A stretch of 64,000 nucleotides of DNA from Phycisphaera sp. (GTDB taxonomy: Bacteria; Planctomycetota; Phycisphaerae; Phycisphaerales; Phycisphaeraceae), in contig WGMF01000034.1 of NCBI GenBank assembly GCA_016125215.1, forward strand, positions 25,207 to 89,206. The letters run 5' to 3'. Of the stretch, positions 1-8,193 are shown piece by piece. The notes under the pieces were generated by a model that was given only the letters and a program-made list of their open reading frames with translations, did no database searches and was not told the DNA's origin. Both the position numbers and the translations under genes were made by a program. Every line of letters starts with the position of its first letter. Within the stretch, counting starts at the first letter, position 1.

Positions 1-2
1 CC

Positions 3-722
3 TCGGACGACAGGAGGGCGCAGCTCGTGCCCGTGTTGCCTGCGCTGGCGCTGCTCATTGCGACGCTGTTTCGGCAGGTGAGCGAACTTGCCGCCGAGGG
101 AAGATACGTGCGGTTCTGGCGTGTGCTGCGCTGGCCGCAGCTTGTGGCCATGACGCTGCTTTCGCTCGCGGTGCCCTGGGCTGTCGAGAGTGGTCAGCAA
201 CTGATCGAGTGGGGCTGGACCGATCGCTATTGGGCGAGGGGCATGGGCTGGTTTTACTCTGGCGGCATGGCGGTGACGCTCGTCGGGGTCATGGTGCTGG
301 CGTGGCGGTGGGCGATCAAGCAATACCCCGGCAAGACGTTGGCGGCCTGGTCGGTGTGGACGGTGTTGCTCCTGGCGCTGCTCGTGCTGCCGGTCGTCCG
401 GTCGGATGTCGCGCAGAACCCCATGCGTGAGGAGGCACAGAGGCTCGGTGCGCAGGCCATCGTGGGCAAGACCTATCTCCTGGAATCCGCCGACGCCACG
501 CACACCGCCGAGCAAACCCGAGTCGATCCCTCCGTGCTGGTATACAGCAACCTCTCCTTGCCCCTGCTGCCCGCCAGACAACTCGACGAGATGGCCTCGC
601 AGCTCGGCCGATTGTTTATCGTGACCCCTGCCCATGCGCAGCCCGTGAACGACCGCATGACTTTGCTTGACACCTACCCCGTCTCGGGCCTCAAGCTCTG
701 GCGGTACGACCGTCAACCCTGA
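3..722 (+). CDS. C-terminal part of an ArnT/PMT-like lipid-linked glycosyltransferase (cut by window edge)
   Basis: The frame is open from the first bases, so the gene starts before the window; a GTG at 27 is probably internal. The residues around it (LVPVLPALALLIA) match the last membrane helices of ArnT-like, PMT-family transferases that move a sugar from polyprenyl phosphate onto lipid or protein at the outer face of the inner membrane. Three further hydrophobic segments follow, then a soluble tail of about 100 residues, as in the family. The gene lies 40 bases before a polyprenyl-phosphate glycosyltransferase and a LAB_N protein, the usual partners of ArnT-type enzymes. The catalytic N-terminal Asp/Glu loop is not in view, so the family call is good and the substrate unknown. 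Confidence 0.7.
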   Translation, partial: SDDRRAQLVPVLPALALLIATLFRQVSELAAEGRYVRFWRVLRWPQLVAMTLLSLAVPWAVESGQQLIEWGWTDRYWARGMGWFYSGGMAVTLVGVMVLAWRWAIKQYPGKTLAAWSVWTVLLLALLVLPVVRSDVAQNPMREEAQRLGAQAIVGKTYLLESADATHTAEQTRVDPSVLVYSNLSLPLLPARQLDEMASQLGRLFIVTPAHAQPVNDRMTLLDTYPVSGLKLWRYDRQP

Positions 723-762
723 CAACGGGTGCGTGTTCCAATCTCAAGTAAAATGGCGGACC

Positions 763-1542
763 ATGCCCGAACACGAACCGCTTGCCCATCCCGCCTTCAC
801 GCTCTCCATCGTCGCGCCGGCCCTCAACGAAGAGGACAACGTCGCGCCGCTGGTCGAGCAGGTGCGCCGCGGCGTGATTGATGCGGGTGTCACTACCGAG
901 CTGATCGTGGTGGACGACGGATCGAATGATGCGACGTGGCCACGATTGATGGAGCTTCATGCGAAATATCCCTGGTTACTTCCGCTTCACCGCGACAGGC
1001 CCCGGGGCCAATCGTCCGCGATGTTTGCGGGGATCGCCGCGGCAAGGGGTGAACTGGTCGCCACACTCGACGCCGACTTGCAGAACGACCCGGCGGACCT
1101 CGTCAAGATGATTCACCTGCTGCGCGAGCAAGGGGCGGACCTCGTGCAGGGCGACCGCTCCCGCAACCGGCGCGACACGTTCATGCGCAAGGTTTCGAGC
1201 GTCATCGGACGAACCGCAAGGAAGATGCTGCTTGGCGATACCGTCCGTGACACGGGTTGCTCGGCCCGCGTGATGAGGGCGGTCTATGCCAAGCGTCTGC
1301 CCCTGCAGTTCAAGGGCATGCACCGCTTCGTGCCGTTCTGCACGCGCATGATGGGCGGCAAGGTGATCGAGATGCCCGTCCACCACCGGCCACGCGAGGC
1401 CGGCCAGACCAAGTATGGCGTCGGCGTCCTGACGCGCGGCTTGGCGGGTCTGTTCGACTGCTTTGCCGTGCGATGGATGGCCAAACGCTGGCGCGACACC
1501 TCCGTATCCCCACGAACCGACCACGCGGACCCATCGGCTTGA
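763..1542 (+). CDS. Family 2 glycosyltransferase, dolichol-phosphate mannose synthase/ArnC-like
   Basis: A 259-residue GT-A enzyme expected to load a sugar from a nucleotide donor onto polyprenyl phosphate on the cytoplasmic face. It shows the N-terminal donor fold (LSIVAPALNEEDN), VVDDGSNDAT and the metal-binding DADLQ motif. It lacks the C-terminal membrane helices of ArnC, so it is closer to the short DPM1 form. The ATG at 763 was preferred to an upstream GTG at 667 because the family begins here and the earlier start would overlap the preceding gene. Its stop overlaps the TTG start of the next gene, pointing to translational coupling. It probably supplies the lipid-linked donor for the ArnT-like enzyme just upstream. 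Confidence 0.85.
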   Translation: MPEHEPLAHPAFTLSIVAPALNEEDNVAPLVEQVRRGVIDAGVTTELIVVDDGSNDATWPRLMELHAKYPWLLPLHRDRPRGQSSAMFAGIAAARGELVATLDADLQNDPADLVKMIHLLREQGADLVQGDRSRNRRDTFMRKVSSVIGRTARKMLLGDTVRDTGCSARVMRAVYAKRLPLQFKGMHRFVPFCTRMMGGKVIEMPVHHRPREAGQTKYGVGVLTRGLAGLFDCFAVRWMAKRWRDTSVSPRTDHADPSA

Positions 1543-2156
1543 AGAAACGCTACATCATCCTCACCTTCGCGGTCACACTCGCCGCTTTTTCGGTCTGGCT
1601 CGCGCTCACTTTTGCGCACCCTTCTGACGAACCTGCGCGCAGCGTCAGCTTCAAGGTCCCCCTGCGAAACGCACGCGACCGCGCCCTGCTCATCGAAAAC
1701 CCCGACGGCGGGTACCACTACATCGTCACCTCGCTCGACGGCGGCAAGACCACGCTCACCCCCGACGAGTTTGCCAAACGCCTGCTCGAAGACCAGCGGT
1801 CGCACACCCGGGCCGAGACGATCCTCAACGTCACCTCACCCATCGGTTTTGCCTGGGTCGCGCTGGGGTTGCTCGGCCAGTTGCTCTTCACCGGGCGCAT
1901 GGTCGTCCAGTGGATCGTCAGCGAAAAACACAAGGCGTCCGTCGTTCCGCCGGCCTTCTGGTGGATGAGCCTCGTCGGGTCCACGATGCTGCTGGTCTAC
2001 TTCATGTGGCGCGTCGACCCGATCGGGCTGCTCGGCCAGGCGATGGGCTGGTTCATCTACGTCCGCAACCTTGTGCTGATCTACGCCAAGCCAGGCGAAG
2101 AACAGGCTGTCACCCCCGGCGACGACGCCGCCCCCGAACCGGGACTGAGCGAGTAG
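1539..2156 (+). CDS. Membrane protein with lipid A biosynthesis N-terminal (LAB_N) domain
   Basis: About 205 residues from a TTG start that shares bases with the stop of the glycosyltransferase. An N-terminal membrane anchor is followed by a periplasmic stretch of about 65 residues (with a DGGYHYIVTSLDGG segment), then a three-helix LAB_N core including QLLFTGRMVVQWIVSEK and VDPIGLLGQAMGWFIYVRN. LAB_N proteins accompany ArnC/ArnT-type systems and are thought to help lipid-sugar handling in the inner membrane. The tail is acidic and probably disordered. Position and overlap support an envelope glycosylation operon with the two genes before it. The TTG start is inferred from the overlap and from where hydrophobicity begins; a later start is possible. 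Confidence 0.75.
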   Translation: MKKRYIILTFAVTLAAFSVWLALTFAHPSDEPARSVSFKVPLRNARDRALLIENPDGGYHYIVTSLDGGKTTLTPDEFAKRLLEDQRSHTRAETILNVTSPIGFAWVALGLLGQLLFTGRMVVQWIVSEKHKASVVPPAFWWMSLVGSTMLLVYFMWRVDPIGLLGQAMGWFIYVRNLVLIYAKPGEEQAVTPGDDAAPEPGLSE

Positions 2157-2171
2157 CACACCCCATTTAGC

Positions 2172-2189
2172 CCGGTCGCTTGCGACCGG
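2172..2189. repeat. Short hairpin repeat (CCGGTCGC-TT-GCGACCGG), copy 1
   Basis: A perfect 8-bp stem with a two-base loop, preceded by TTTAG, between the LAB_N gene and thiDE. A near-identical copy with one mismatch lies at 25743-25768 just upstream of the ATP-grasp gene, so it is a dispersed element rather than a gene-specific terminator. No T-run follows. Confidence 0.6.
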
Positions 2190-2201
2190 CGTGCCCCCAA
2201 T

Positions 2202-3257
2202 GTGAGCAAGTTTTTGCCCAGCGTGATGCGCATCCTCGACGCCAACTTCAACCGGGCACGCGAAGCCTTGCGTGTCATGGAAGAGGCTGCGCGCTTCCTG
2301 CTCGACGATGAAACGATCACACGTGACATCAAACAACTCCGCCACGACCTGTCGAGCGTTCTCTCACAACGGCCCAACCTCACGGAAAACCGCGACACGC
2401 CCGGCGACGTGGGCACGACGATCCAAACCGAGTCCGAAAGCCAGAGAGCCGATGTCGTGGCCGTCGTCACCGCCGCGTGCAAACGCCTGAGCGAAGCCCT
2501 GCGTGCGATGGAGGAATACGGAAAGCTGCTCCCGAAGACGGGTGGGAACGGACCGGGCCTGGCCACACGCATCGAAGCCCTGCGCTACCGGGGGTATGAC
2601 ACCGAGAAGCGATTGCTTGCAAAACTCTCCCCGATGGGCGTGCGCCAGTGGCGGCTGTGCGTGCTGCTCACACAGAGCCTCTGCAGAGACGGAGACTGGC
2701 TGCGTGTGGCACAAGAGGCCATCGAGGGCGGCGCGGACTGCCTGCAACTGCGCGAGAAATCCCTCGACGCAAGTGAACTCATCGCCCGCGCACAACAACT
2801 TGTCAAACTGGCCCGGCCGCGCGGCGTGAGCGTCATCGTCAACGACCGCCCCGACATCGCCTTGGCTTCCGGGGCCGACGGCGTCCACCTCGGCCAGCAC
2901 GATCTGTCCTGCAGCGAAGTCCGTGGGATGGTCGGCAGGCAACTTATCGTCGGCGTGAGCACGTCCAACCTCGACCAGGCCCGGCGAGCGAAAGAACAGG
3001 GCGCGGACTACTGCGGCGTCGGCCCGATGTTCCCCACGAGCACCAAACACAAAGACGTGATCGTCGGCCCGGACTACCTGCGTGCCTTCCTGGCGTGGGG
3101 CCAACTTCCGGGGGTAGCGATCGGCGGGATCACACCGGGCAATGTCCAACAACTTGTGAGTGTCGGTTGCCGGGGCGTGGCGGTGTCGAGCGCGGTCTGC
3201 GCGGCGGACGATCCGTGCGCGTTGTGCGTTACTCTTTGCGGGACATTCGACACATAA
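2202..3257 (+). CDS. thiE: ThiD2-ThiE fusion: HMP-phosphate kinase domain plus thiamine-phosphate synthase
   Basis: A 351-residue cytoplasmic enzyme of thiamine synthesis. Residues 9-135 (MRILDANFNRAREALRVMEE) match the ThiD2-type domain, thought to phosphorylate hydroxymethylpyrimidine phosphate. Residues about 155-345 are ThiE, a TIM barrel that joins the pyrimidine and thiazole: LQLREK, VNDRPDIALASGADGVHLGQHD, GVSTSN, YCGVGPMFPTSTK and VAIGGI are all present. The fusion puts two consecutive steps on one chain. The C-terminal end is unusual, with four cysteines in its last 18 residues (CAADDPCALCVTLC). GTG 2202 is used; ATG 2226 is equally likely because the conserved part begins there and neither has a strong ribosome-binding site. 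No thiamine riboswitch was recognised upstream. Confidence 0.88.
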   Translation: MSKFLPSVMRILDANFNRAREALRVMEEAARFLLDDETITRDIKQLRHDLSSVLSQRPNLTENRDTPGDVGTTIQTESESQRADVVAVVTAACKRLSEALRAMEEYGKLLPKTGGNGPGLATRIEALRYRGYDTEKRLLAKLSPMGVRQWRLCVLLTQSLCRDGDWLRVAQEAIEGGADCLQLREKSLDASELIARAQQLVKLARPRGVSVIVNDRPDIALASGADGVHLGQHDLSCSEVRGMVGRQLIVGVSTSNLDQARRAKEQGADYCGVGPMFPTSTKHKDVIVGPDYLRAFLAWGQLPGVAIGGITPGNVQQLVSVGCRGVAVSSAVCAADDPCALCVTLCGTFDT

Positions 3258-3321
3258 ATTGATTTGATGTTCTCTTTACTCAATACGGATCTGTGAGGAT
3301 TGCTCGAAATGGTGGTGTGCC

Positions 3322-4017
3322 TTGCCTGATAAACCCTATGACCCCAACAAGACGCCCTGGGACATTTTTATTGATGAACGAAAAGTCAAAGGCGATATGG
3401 CTTTGGGCTTCTTAACGGTCCCCAACACCGCATCATTTCTTCATAAATTGCACCGATGCAGGAACATCGATGGTAAATTCCGGCCCCATGAAGTCCACTG
3501 GTCGAACATCCGAGGAGATGTTCGTGCAATTGCCGAACGTTGGATTTACCGCGTGTATCAGCACCACGGCGCTCGATTCTAATTGCAGCCATGGCTGCCG
3601 GGAACCACGAAGGAGTCTGAGATCGTGAGGTTTATCCGGCGCTTTGCCCGTACCAAGAGACTCTATCCACCATTCAATGTTGTTGCTTTTCTCGATTTCG
3701 ATGATGGCCACGCGCGATCCGACATCCAAAACGCTATCCAACGGGCATCGGGTATCGCTCGCTGCTATCACCTTGATAGCCGGAACAACGACTGTCTGCA
3801 GTGCTGTGATTTGATGATGAACGCGGCAATGAAACTCAGGCGAGACCCGCTCGTGCGTGTCACTTACAGCGATCTGTTGGCAAAAGTGCAGGATAAAAAG
3901 AGGATTACCTGTGAACAAACCAAGCGGTATCTTGCGGGTGTTTTGGCCAAATACTTTGACCAAGACGGGTCATTCCTCTATGATTTAGGTGATTCGGCAA
4001 GGAAAAAAGCCGATTAA
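3322..4017 (+). pseudogene. DUF3800 family protein split by an in-frame TAA
   Basis: Two stretches in the same frame (3322-3582 and 3583-4017) are separated only by a TAA at 3580-3582, together giving about 230 codons, the usual size of DUF3800 proteins. The first part has the family's start (WDIFIDERKVKG, like FIDES) and the second its end (FLDFDD, then LDSRNNDCLQCCDLMMNA, like the DS...LQ.AD signature). DUF3800 proteins are probable nucleases of the RNase H type, often found in mobile or defence DNA. Base composition is visibly less GC-rich than the neighbours, suggesting transfer. Either the gene is dead, the stop is read through, or a restart at TTG 3583 makes a second polypeptide. Confidence 0.65.
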
Positions 4018-4055
4018 TCCAAACAGATAACGCCTCCCAAGGCGTGAGTCTTTGC

Positions 4056-4091
4056 AGGCGACCACGAGAAATCGGGTCGCCTACTTTTTTT
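4056..4091 (+). terminator. Intrinsic terminator between the DUF3800 gene and rho (probably bidirectional)
   Basis: Stem AGGCGACC / GGGTCGCCT with a loop of about ten bases followed by a run of seven T on the plus strand. A second small hairpin (ACGCC-TCCCAA-GGCGT, about 4030-4045) lies on the far side, so transcripts from rho on the minus strand may also end here. Confidence 0.7.
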
Positions 4092-5335
4092 CACGCCCTG
4101 ACCGCGGCCTCGGGGTTGCCGGGGCTTTGGGGGTTGCCGACGAGGTCGGCGTTGGTCTTGAAGCGTTCCAGTGCGCGGAGCAGTTGTTCAACCTGCATCG
4201 GCGGTTGCATGTTGAGCAGTCGGCGACGCAGCGCAGCCATGGTCTGCAGCTCGGGTTCACTCAGAAGCAGGTGCTCCTTGCGTGTGCCGGAGGCGGCAAG
4301 GTCGATGGCGGGGAAGAGTCGGCGTTCGGCGATCTTGCGGTCGAGGATGAGTTCCATGTTGCCGGTGCCCTTGAACTCCTCGAAGATGACCTGGTCGCCG
4401 CGCGACCCGGTGTCGACCAGCGCGGTGGCAATGATCGAGAGCGAGCCGCCCTCCTCGAAGCGTCGCGCCGCACCAAACAGTTGCTTGGGGATGGACAGCG
4501 CCGAGGCGTCCAGGCCGCCGGAGAGTGTTCTGCCGGTGTTCACCACGCCGGGCGCGGTGTTGAAGGCCCGACCGACACGGGTGAGCGAGTCGAGCAGCAC
4601 GACGACATCCTTGCCCCGCTCAGCCAGTCGTTTGGCACGTTCGATGGCAAGCACCGCGAGCTTGACGTGGCGTTCTGGGGTGTGGTCGTTGCTCGACGCC
4701 AGCACGGTGCAGGGGACGTTGCGTTTGAAGTCGGTGACTTCCTCCGGGCGTTCGTCGACGAGCAGGGCAATGACATCGACTTCGGGGTGGTTTTTCTGGA
4801 TGGCAAAAGCGATGTTCTGCAGAAGCGTCGTCTTGCCGGCCTTGGGCGGGCTGACGATCATGCCGCGCTGCCCGTAGCCGATGGGGCAGAAGAGGTCGAT
4901 GAGTCGGCAGGACGGCGGGCAACCGGGGTATTCGAGCGTGAGGCGCGGCTGCGGGTCGATGGTGGTGAGGTCTTCAAATCGGCGTGTGACGATGTGGTTT
5001 TTGTAGGCCTCGGGCTCCATGCCATCGATCAACGTGACCTCGGCCACACGACGGGCGTGGGGCGCGATGGCGTCGGTCTGGCTTTTCTTTTTGCGCTTGC
5101 GACGGTTGCGTCCGCCGCCGCCGCCCTGGTGCTGCGGGTGTTGTTGCTGACCGTTGCCGTTGGGCTTGCCCAGCACCACTTCGAGTTCCAGTCCCGGTCG
5201 CAGGTGGAGTTGTTCGATGATGTGCGCGGGGACGACGGGGTCGGCCGGCGTGGCGGTGAAGGTGGTCTGGAGGAGGCGTAACCGGCCATCGGCGCGGTTG
5301 CTCAGTTCGAGGATACCGGTGTATTGATCGCTCAT
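4091..5335 (-). CDS. rho: Transcription termination factor Rho
   Basis: A 414-residue hexameric RNA helicase that releases stalled or untranslated transcripts. The start MSDQYTGILELSNRADG is the Rho N-terminal region; an RNA-binding cold-shock-like domain follows, split by a low-complexity Gly/Arg/Lys/Gln insert (residues about 57-85, GGGGGRNRRKRKKK). The ATPase shows PPKAGKTTLLQ (Walker A, about residue 163), LLVDERPEEVTDF (Walker B), the RhoA-type VVVLLDSLTRVGRA and the Q/R-loop region IFEEFKGTGNME. ATG 5335 was chosen because everything upstream in the open frame is non-conserved. The gene has a leader of about 300 bases with a TATAAT box and a large inverted repeat, so self-control through the leader is plausible. 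Confidence 0.96.
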   Translation of the reverse strand: MSDQYTGILELSNRADGRLRLLQTTFTATPADPVVPAHIIEQLHLRPGLELEVVLGKPNGNGQQQHPQHQGGGGGRNRRKRKKKSQTDAIAPHARRVAEVTLIDGMEPEAYKNHIVTRRFEDLTTIDPQPRLTLEYPGCPPSCRLIDLFCPIGYGQRGMIVSPPKAGKTTLLQNIAFAIQKNHPEVDVIALLVDERPEEVTDFKRNVPCTVLASSNDHTPERHVKLAVLAIERAKRLAERGKDVVVLLDSLTRVGRAFNTAPGVVNTGRTLSGGLDASALSIPKQLFGAARRFEEGGSLSIIATALVDTGSRGDQVIFEEFKGTGNMELILDRKIAERRLFPAIDLAASGTRKEHLLLSEPELQTMAALRRRLLNMQPPMQVEQLLRALERFKTNADLVGNPQSPGNPEAAVRA

Positions 5336-5914
5336 TTTTTTAGCCGACTGACGGTCACGGGGTGTGTGGACCGTCCAACTGTGGTGGGCCTCAGCCGCGC
5401 GGCTGACAGCCTTGAGGGTACGGGCTACCTGTTTCAAACGGGCGTTGTCCCTGTGTGCCGACGTGGGCCGACTCCCGGGCCGACCTGTCCGCAATCACAT
5501 GGACCATTCAACGCACTGGCCGGCCAAAATGTTTAGCCGCGGCCGTTCAAGAATCCCCAATTCCAAGGCGGATCGCCGACCGAATTCGACACGGAATACT
5601 GGGAACCTGACTCGAGACACTCTACTTGAGGCTCAGTCGGCGATCCAGATCATTATAGGCTCATTCCCGGAAACTTTCTCAACGCGTCACCCCCGGAAGA
5701 CCGACCCCGGAAGTCCTATCCCGGAAGACCGACCCCGCAAGTCCGATCCCCGGAAGTAGAAAGTCATGAAACCTTGCCTGCCCGGCTTGCATCATAACAG
5801 ACGGATGCACGCCACGCGATTGTTTTACATCCATCGGCTGGATAAGGCAAGCGGTGTGGTGCGATCGGCTGTCGGGGTCTTTGCGACCGGGTTAATATCA
5901 CCAACAGGGTTCTT
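5336..5914. other. Non-coding stretch between rho and the redox operon, with a CCCCGGAAG array
   Basis: No convincing gene is seen here; open frames across it lack family features. It holds the rho leader (lower part), and at 5691-5756 an irregular array of CCCCGGAAG / TCCCGGAAG units (five within about 65 bases) alternating with ACCGA, AGTCC and similar spacers. The same unit is scattered across the window. A promoter for the plus-strand operon that starts at 5915 should lie near 5850-5900 but no clear consensus is visible. Confidence 0.6.
5570..5657 (-). promoter_or_regulatory. Candidate rho promoter (-10 TATAAT) and 5' leader stem-loop
   Basis: On the minus strand a perfect TATAAT lies at 5657-5652; a -35 is weak (TTGAGA at 19 bases). 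Transcription would begin near 5645, exactly at one arm of an inverted repeat: GGATCGCCGACTGA (5646-5633) pairs with 5583-5570, 14 bp with one mismatch and a 49-base loop. The rho mRNA would therefore start with a large hairpin and have about 310 untranslated bases. Confidence 0.45.
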
Positions 5915-6145
5915 ATGGGTACCGCGGACTTCATCGTGCTTATCATCACGCTCTACGCGGTCGCGGGCGTGATCGTGGCGTTGCCTTTGGTCTTGAAAGG
6001 GATCACAAAGATCGACCCGACGGCGGAGGGATCGACGTGGGGCTTTCGGGTGGTGATCTTCCCCGCCTGTGTGGCGCTGTGGCCGATGATGTTGACCAGG
6101 TGGGCCAGGGCCAGGCCGGGCTCTGTGGAGTCGCACCATGCTTGA
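5915..6145 (+). CDS. Small membrane protein heading the haem/Rieske redox operon
   Basis: 76 residues with two hydrophobic segments (about 6-28 and 44-60) and no recognised family. An AGGG lies nine bases before the ATG. It overlaps the next tiny gene by eight bases, which itself overlaps the ferric-reductase/Rieske gene, so four products are read from one message. The place and size suggest a small subunit or assembly partner of the membrane redox protein; this is inference from context only. Confidence 0.6.
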   Translation: MGTADFIVLIITLYAVAGVIVALPLVLKGITKIDPTAEGSTWGFRVVIFPACVALWPMMLTRWARARPGSVESHHA

Positions 6146-6245
6146 AGTCCACCGCAAGTGGCACCGACGGGCGTGGTGGGTCCTCGGGCCGACGCTGTTG
6201 CTGTTGTTGACGCTGGCGGTCCTGTGGAGGGCGCACGCGCCATGA
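6138..6245 (+). CDS. 35-residue single-pass membrane peptide in the redox operon
   Basis: Reads MLEVHRKWHRRAWWVLGP followed by a leucine-rich membrane helix and ends with TGA at 6243-6245. It starts inside the previous gene and its stop overlaps the ATG of the next (ATGA), the tight packing expected for translated small subunits. The basic, aromatic N-terminus before one helix suggests an N-in orientation. No family recognised; too short for ordinary gene finders. Confidence 0.55.
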   Translation: MLEVHRKWHRRAWWVLGPTLLLLLTLAVLWRAHAP

Positions 6246-7306
6246 GTGTTTCCTACAAAAGCGTCCAGTGGAACACACACAAGCGGGTGTACGACACTTT
6301 GTTAGTCGGCGCAGTGGTGGCTTACGTCGTGGGCTTCGTCGCGATGACCAGTGTGGTGTGGTCGGGCAACGAGGCGCTCAGCCCGCCCGTGCTGGTCATG
6401 CGTGCCACCGGGTCGTGCGCCGCGATCATGCTGACGGTGATCCTGTGCATCGGCCCGCTTGCGAGGTTGGACCGTCGGTTTGCCCCGCTGCTCTACAACC
6501 GAAGGCACTTCGGCGTGACGATGTTTTTTATCGCGCTGCTACACGGCACCGCGGCGCTGGGCTTTTACCACGGATTTGGCAACGTCAACCCGCTCGTCTC
6601 CCTCCTGACCCACGGCGGGGACTATGGCTCGTTCATGCGCTTCCCGTTCCAGGTGCTCGGGGCGATGGCCCTGGTGATTCTCTTTTTCATGGCGGCCACG
6701 AGCCACGACTTCTGGCTCAAAAATCTCTCACCGCCGGTCTGGAAGGCGCTGCACATGCTGGTCTATCTTGCGTTCGCGCTGGTCGTGATGCACGTGGCGC
6801 TGGGTGTGCTCCAGAAAGAGAAAAGCCCGGTCTACATCGTGATTGTTTTTACGGCGGTCGTGCTCGTCACCACGTTGCACGTCGTTGCGGGAGCGCGGGA
6901 AATCAAGCCGAGCTTGTCACGAGGCTCGACGGAAACTTCCGGGGGCTTGATCGACGCGGGGCCGGCGAGCGACATCCCCGACGGACGCGCGATGGTGGTG
7001 TGTGTGAAAGACGGCCAGCGCGTGGCCATCTACCGTCACGGCGACAAGATCAGCGCGCTCTCCAACGTCTGTGCCCACCAGAACGGCCCGCTGGGCGAGG
7101 GCAAGATCGTCGACGGCTGCGTCACCTGCCCGTGGCACGGCTACCAATACCTCCCGCACAACGGATGCTCGCCGCCGCCGTTCACAGAAAAAGTACCGAC
7201 CTACAACGTGCGCGTCGTCAAGGGCCACGTCATGCTCGACCCGACACCGCTACCCCCCGGCACACCCGTTGACCCCGCCCGCATTACGGAGAGCGACCAT
7301 GCCTGA
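6242..7306 (+). CDS. Ferric-reductase-like haem membrane domain fused to a Rieske [2Fe-2S] domain
   Basis: 354 residues. The first about 210 residues hold six hydrophobic segments with the histidines typical of the FRD/YedZ (MsrQ) haem-b domain (RRHFGV..ALLHG, HMLVYLAFALVVMHVALG). After a short linker, residues about 240-335 form a Rieske domain with CAHQNGPLG and CPWHGY, i.e. C-x-H and C-x-x-H cluster ligands. The domain order suggests electron transfer between quinone or haem and a soluble acceptor through the iron-sulfur cluster. The ATG at 6242 overlaps the stop of the 35-residue gene. Downstream is a cysteine-containing membrane-anchored protein that overlaps by eight bases. The physiological acceptor is unknown. 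Confidence 0.85.
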   Translation: MSVSYKSVQWNTHKRVYDTLLVGAVVAYVVGFVAMTSVVWSGNEALSPPVLVMRATGSCAAIMLTVILCIGPLARLDRRFAPLLYNRRHFGVTMFFIALLHGTAALGFYHGFGNVNPLVSLLTHGGDYGSFMRFPFQVLGAMALVILFFMAATSHDFWLKNLSPPVWKALHMLVYLAFALVVMHVALGVLQKEKSPVYIVIVFTAVVLVTTLHVVAGAREIKPSLSRGSTETSGGLIDAGPASDIPDGRAMVVCVKDGQRVAIYRHGDKISALSNVCAHQNGPLGEGKIVDGCVTCPWHGYQYLPHNGCSPPPFTEKVPTYNVRVVKGHVMLDPTPLPPGTPVDPARITESDHA

Positions 7307-8072
7307 CGCACCACGCGATGAGTTCTACGTCGGCTACCTGCCCGTGCCGACGGGGTACAAGCGGTTCCTGTGGGTGTTGCTGCCTGTGATGCTGCTTGTT
7401 GTTGTGATTGGCGCCGTGGTCATCGCGTCACAGCAATCCAACCCCGGCGACGCGGTCTGGCACGACGACGGCTCTCAAAGATTCATTGGGGGCCTGATTG
7501 TCGATCCCTATCCGATGCTCGTCGAAAACTTCGACGACGTGGCGGATCAGTCACCACCGGACACCACGCCCCATGTCTATCTCATTGTAAGTGAAGGCAA
7601 GCTCGGCTCGCGCGACCGTCTGGCCGGCCTGCATGGGCAACGCGTACGATTGGCGGGCACACTGCTCAAGCGGGACGGAAGGGCGATGATCGAATTGACC
7701 TCCACCGACAATGCGATCAAAGCCTTCGGATCATCCGGCAAACCTTTGTCGAGCATGCAAGCGATCACTCCTGTCACGCTCACCGGCGAGGTCATCGACC
7801 CCAAGTGTTACCTCGGCGCGATGAAGCCCGGCGGCGGTGTCACACACAAGGCCTGTGCGGAACTCTGCCTGCGTGGCGGCATCCCACCGATGCTCGTGGC
7901 CCGCAACGACACCGGCGGCGAGGATTATTTCCTGCTCACCGATGAGAACGGCGGCCCGGTGCTCGACTCGGTGCTGCCTTACCTCGGGGAACCCGTGACG
8001 ATCAAGGGACGCGTCAGCGCTATCGGCGACCTGAACATCCTGCGGATCGATAAGATCGAACGGGTGCCATAA
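7299..8072 (+). CDS. Membrane-anchored protein with OB-like repeats and conserved cysteines, redox-operon partner
   Basis: 257 residues, starting within the Rieske gene after a GGAG site. One N-terminal membrane helix (about residues 22-44) leaves the rest outside the cytoplasm. Two similar segments (VYLIVSEGK..LHGQRVRLAGTLLKRDG and VTLTGEVIDPKCYLG...GEPVTIKGRV) look like small OB-type beta barrels. Between them is a cysteine-rich motif, CYLGAMKPGGGVTHKACAEL with a third Cys two residues on, plausible for a metal or haem ligand set. No named family is recognised. Overlap with the Rieske fusion argues that it works in the same complex, perhaps as the extracytoplasmic electron acceptor. Confidence 0.65.
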   Translation: MPDAPRDEFYVGYLPVPTGYKRFLWVLLPVMLLVVVIGAVVIASQQSNPGDAVWHDDGSQRFIGGLIVDPYPMLVENFDDVADQSPPDTTPHVYLIVSEGKLGSRDRLAGLHGQRVRLAGTLLKRDGRAMIELTSTDNAIKAFGSSGKPLSSMQAITPVTLTGEVIDPKCYLGAMKPGGGVTHKACAELCLRGGIPPMLVARNDTGGEDYFLLTDENGGPVLDSVLPYLGEPVTIKGRVSAIGDLNILRIDKIERVP

Positions 8073-8193
8073 ACCGTCCTGCGCGAGCCGGGCCGTGTCG
8101 GGCCGGTGCCTTAACGGTCAAACCCCCTTACCGCAAACCATCGGCGTGACACACGCCGGCTCGCTTTCGCTATGTCACCTACAATCACACGTC

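Noticed and set aside
5364..5759. 131-codon plus-strand frame upstream of the redox operon
   Set aside because: Its end is translated CCCCGGAAG repeats and there is no ribosome-binding site or conserved segment.
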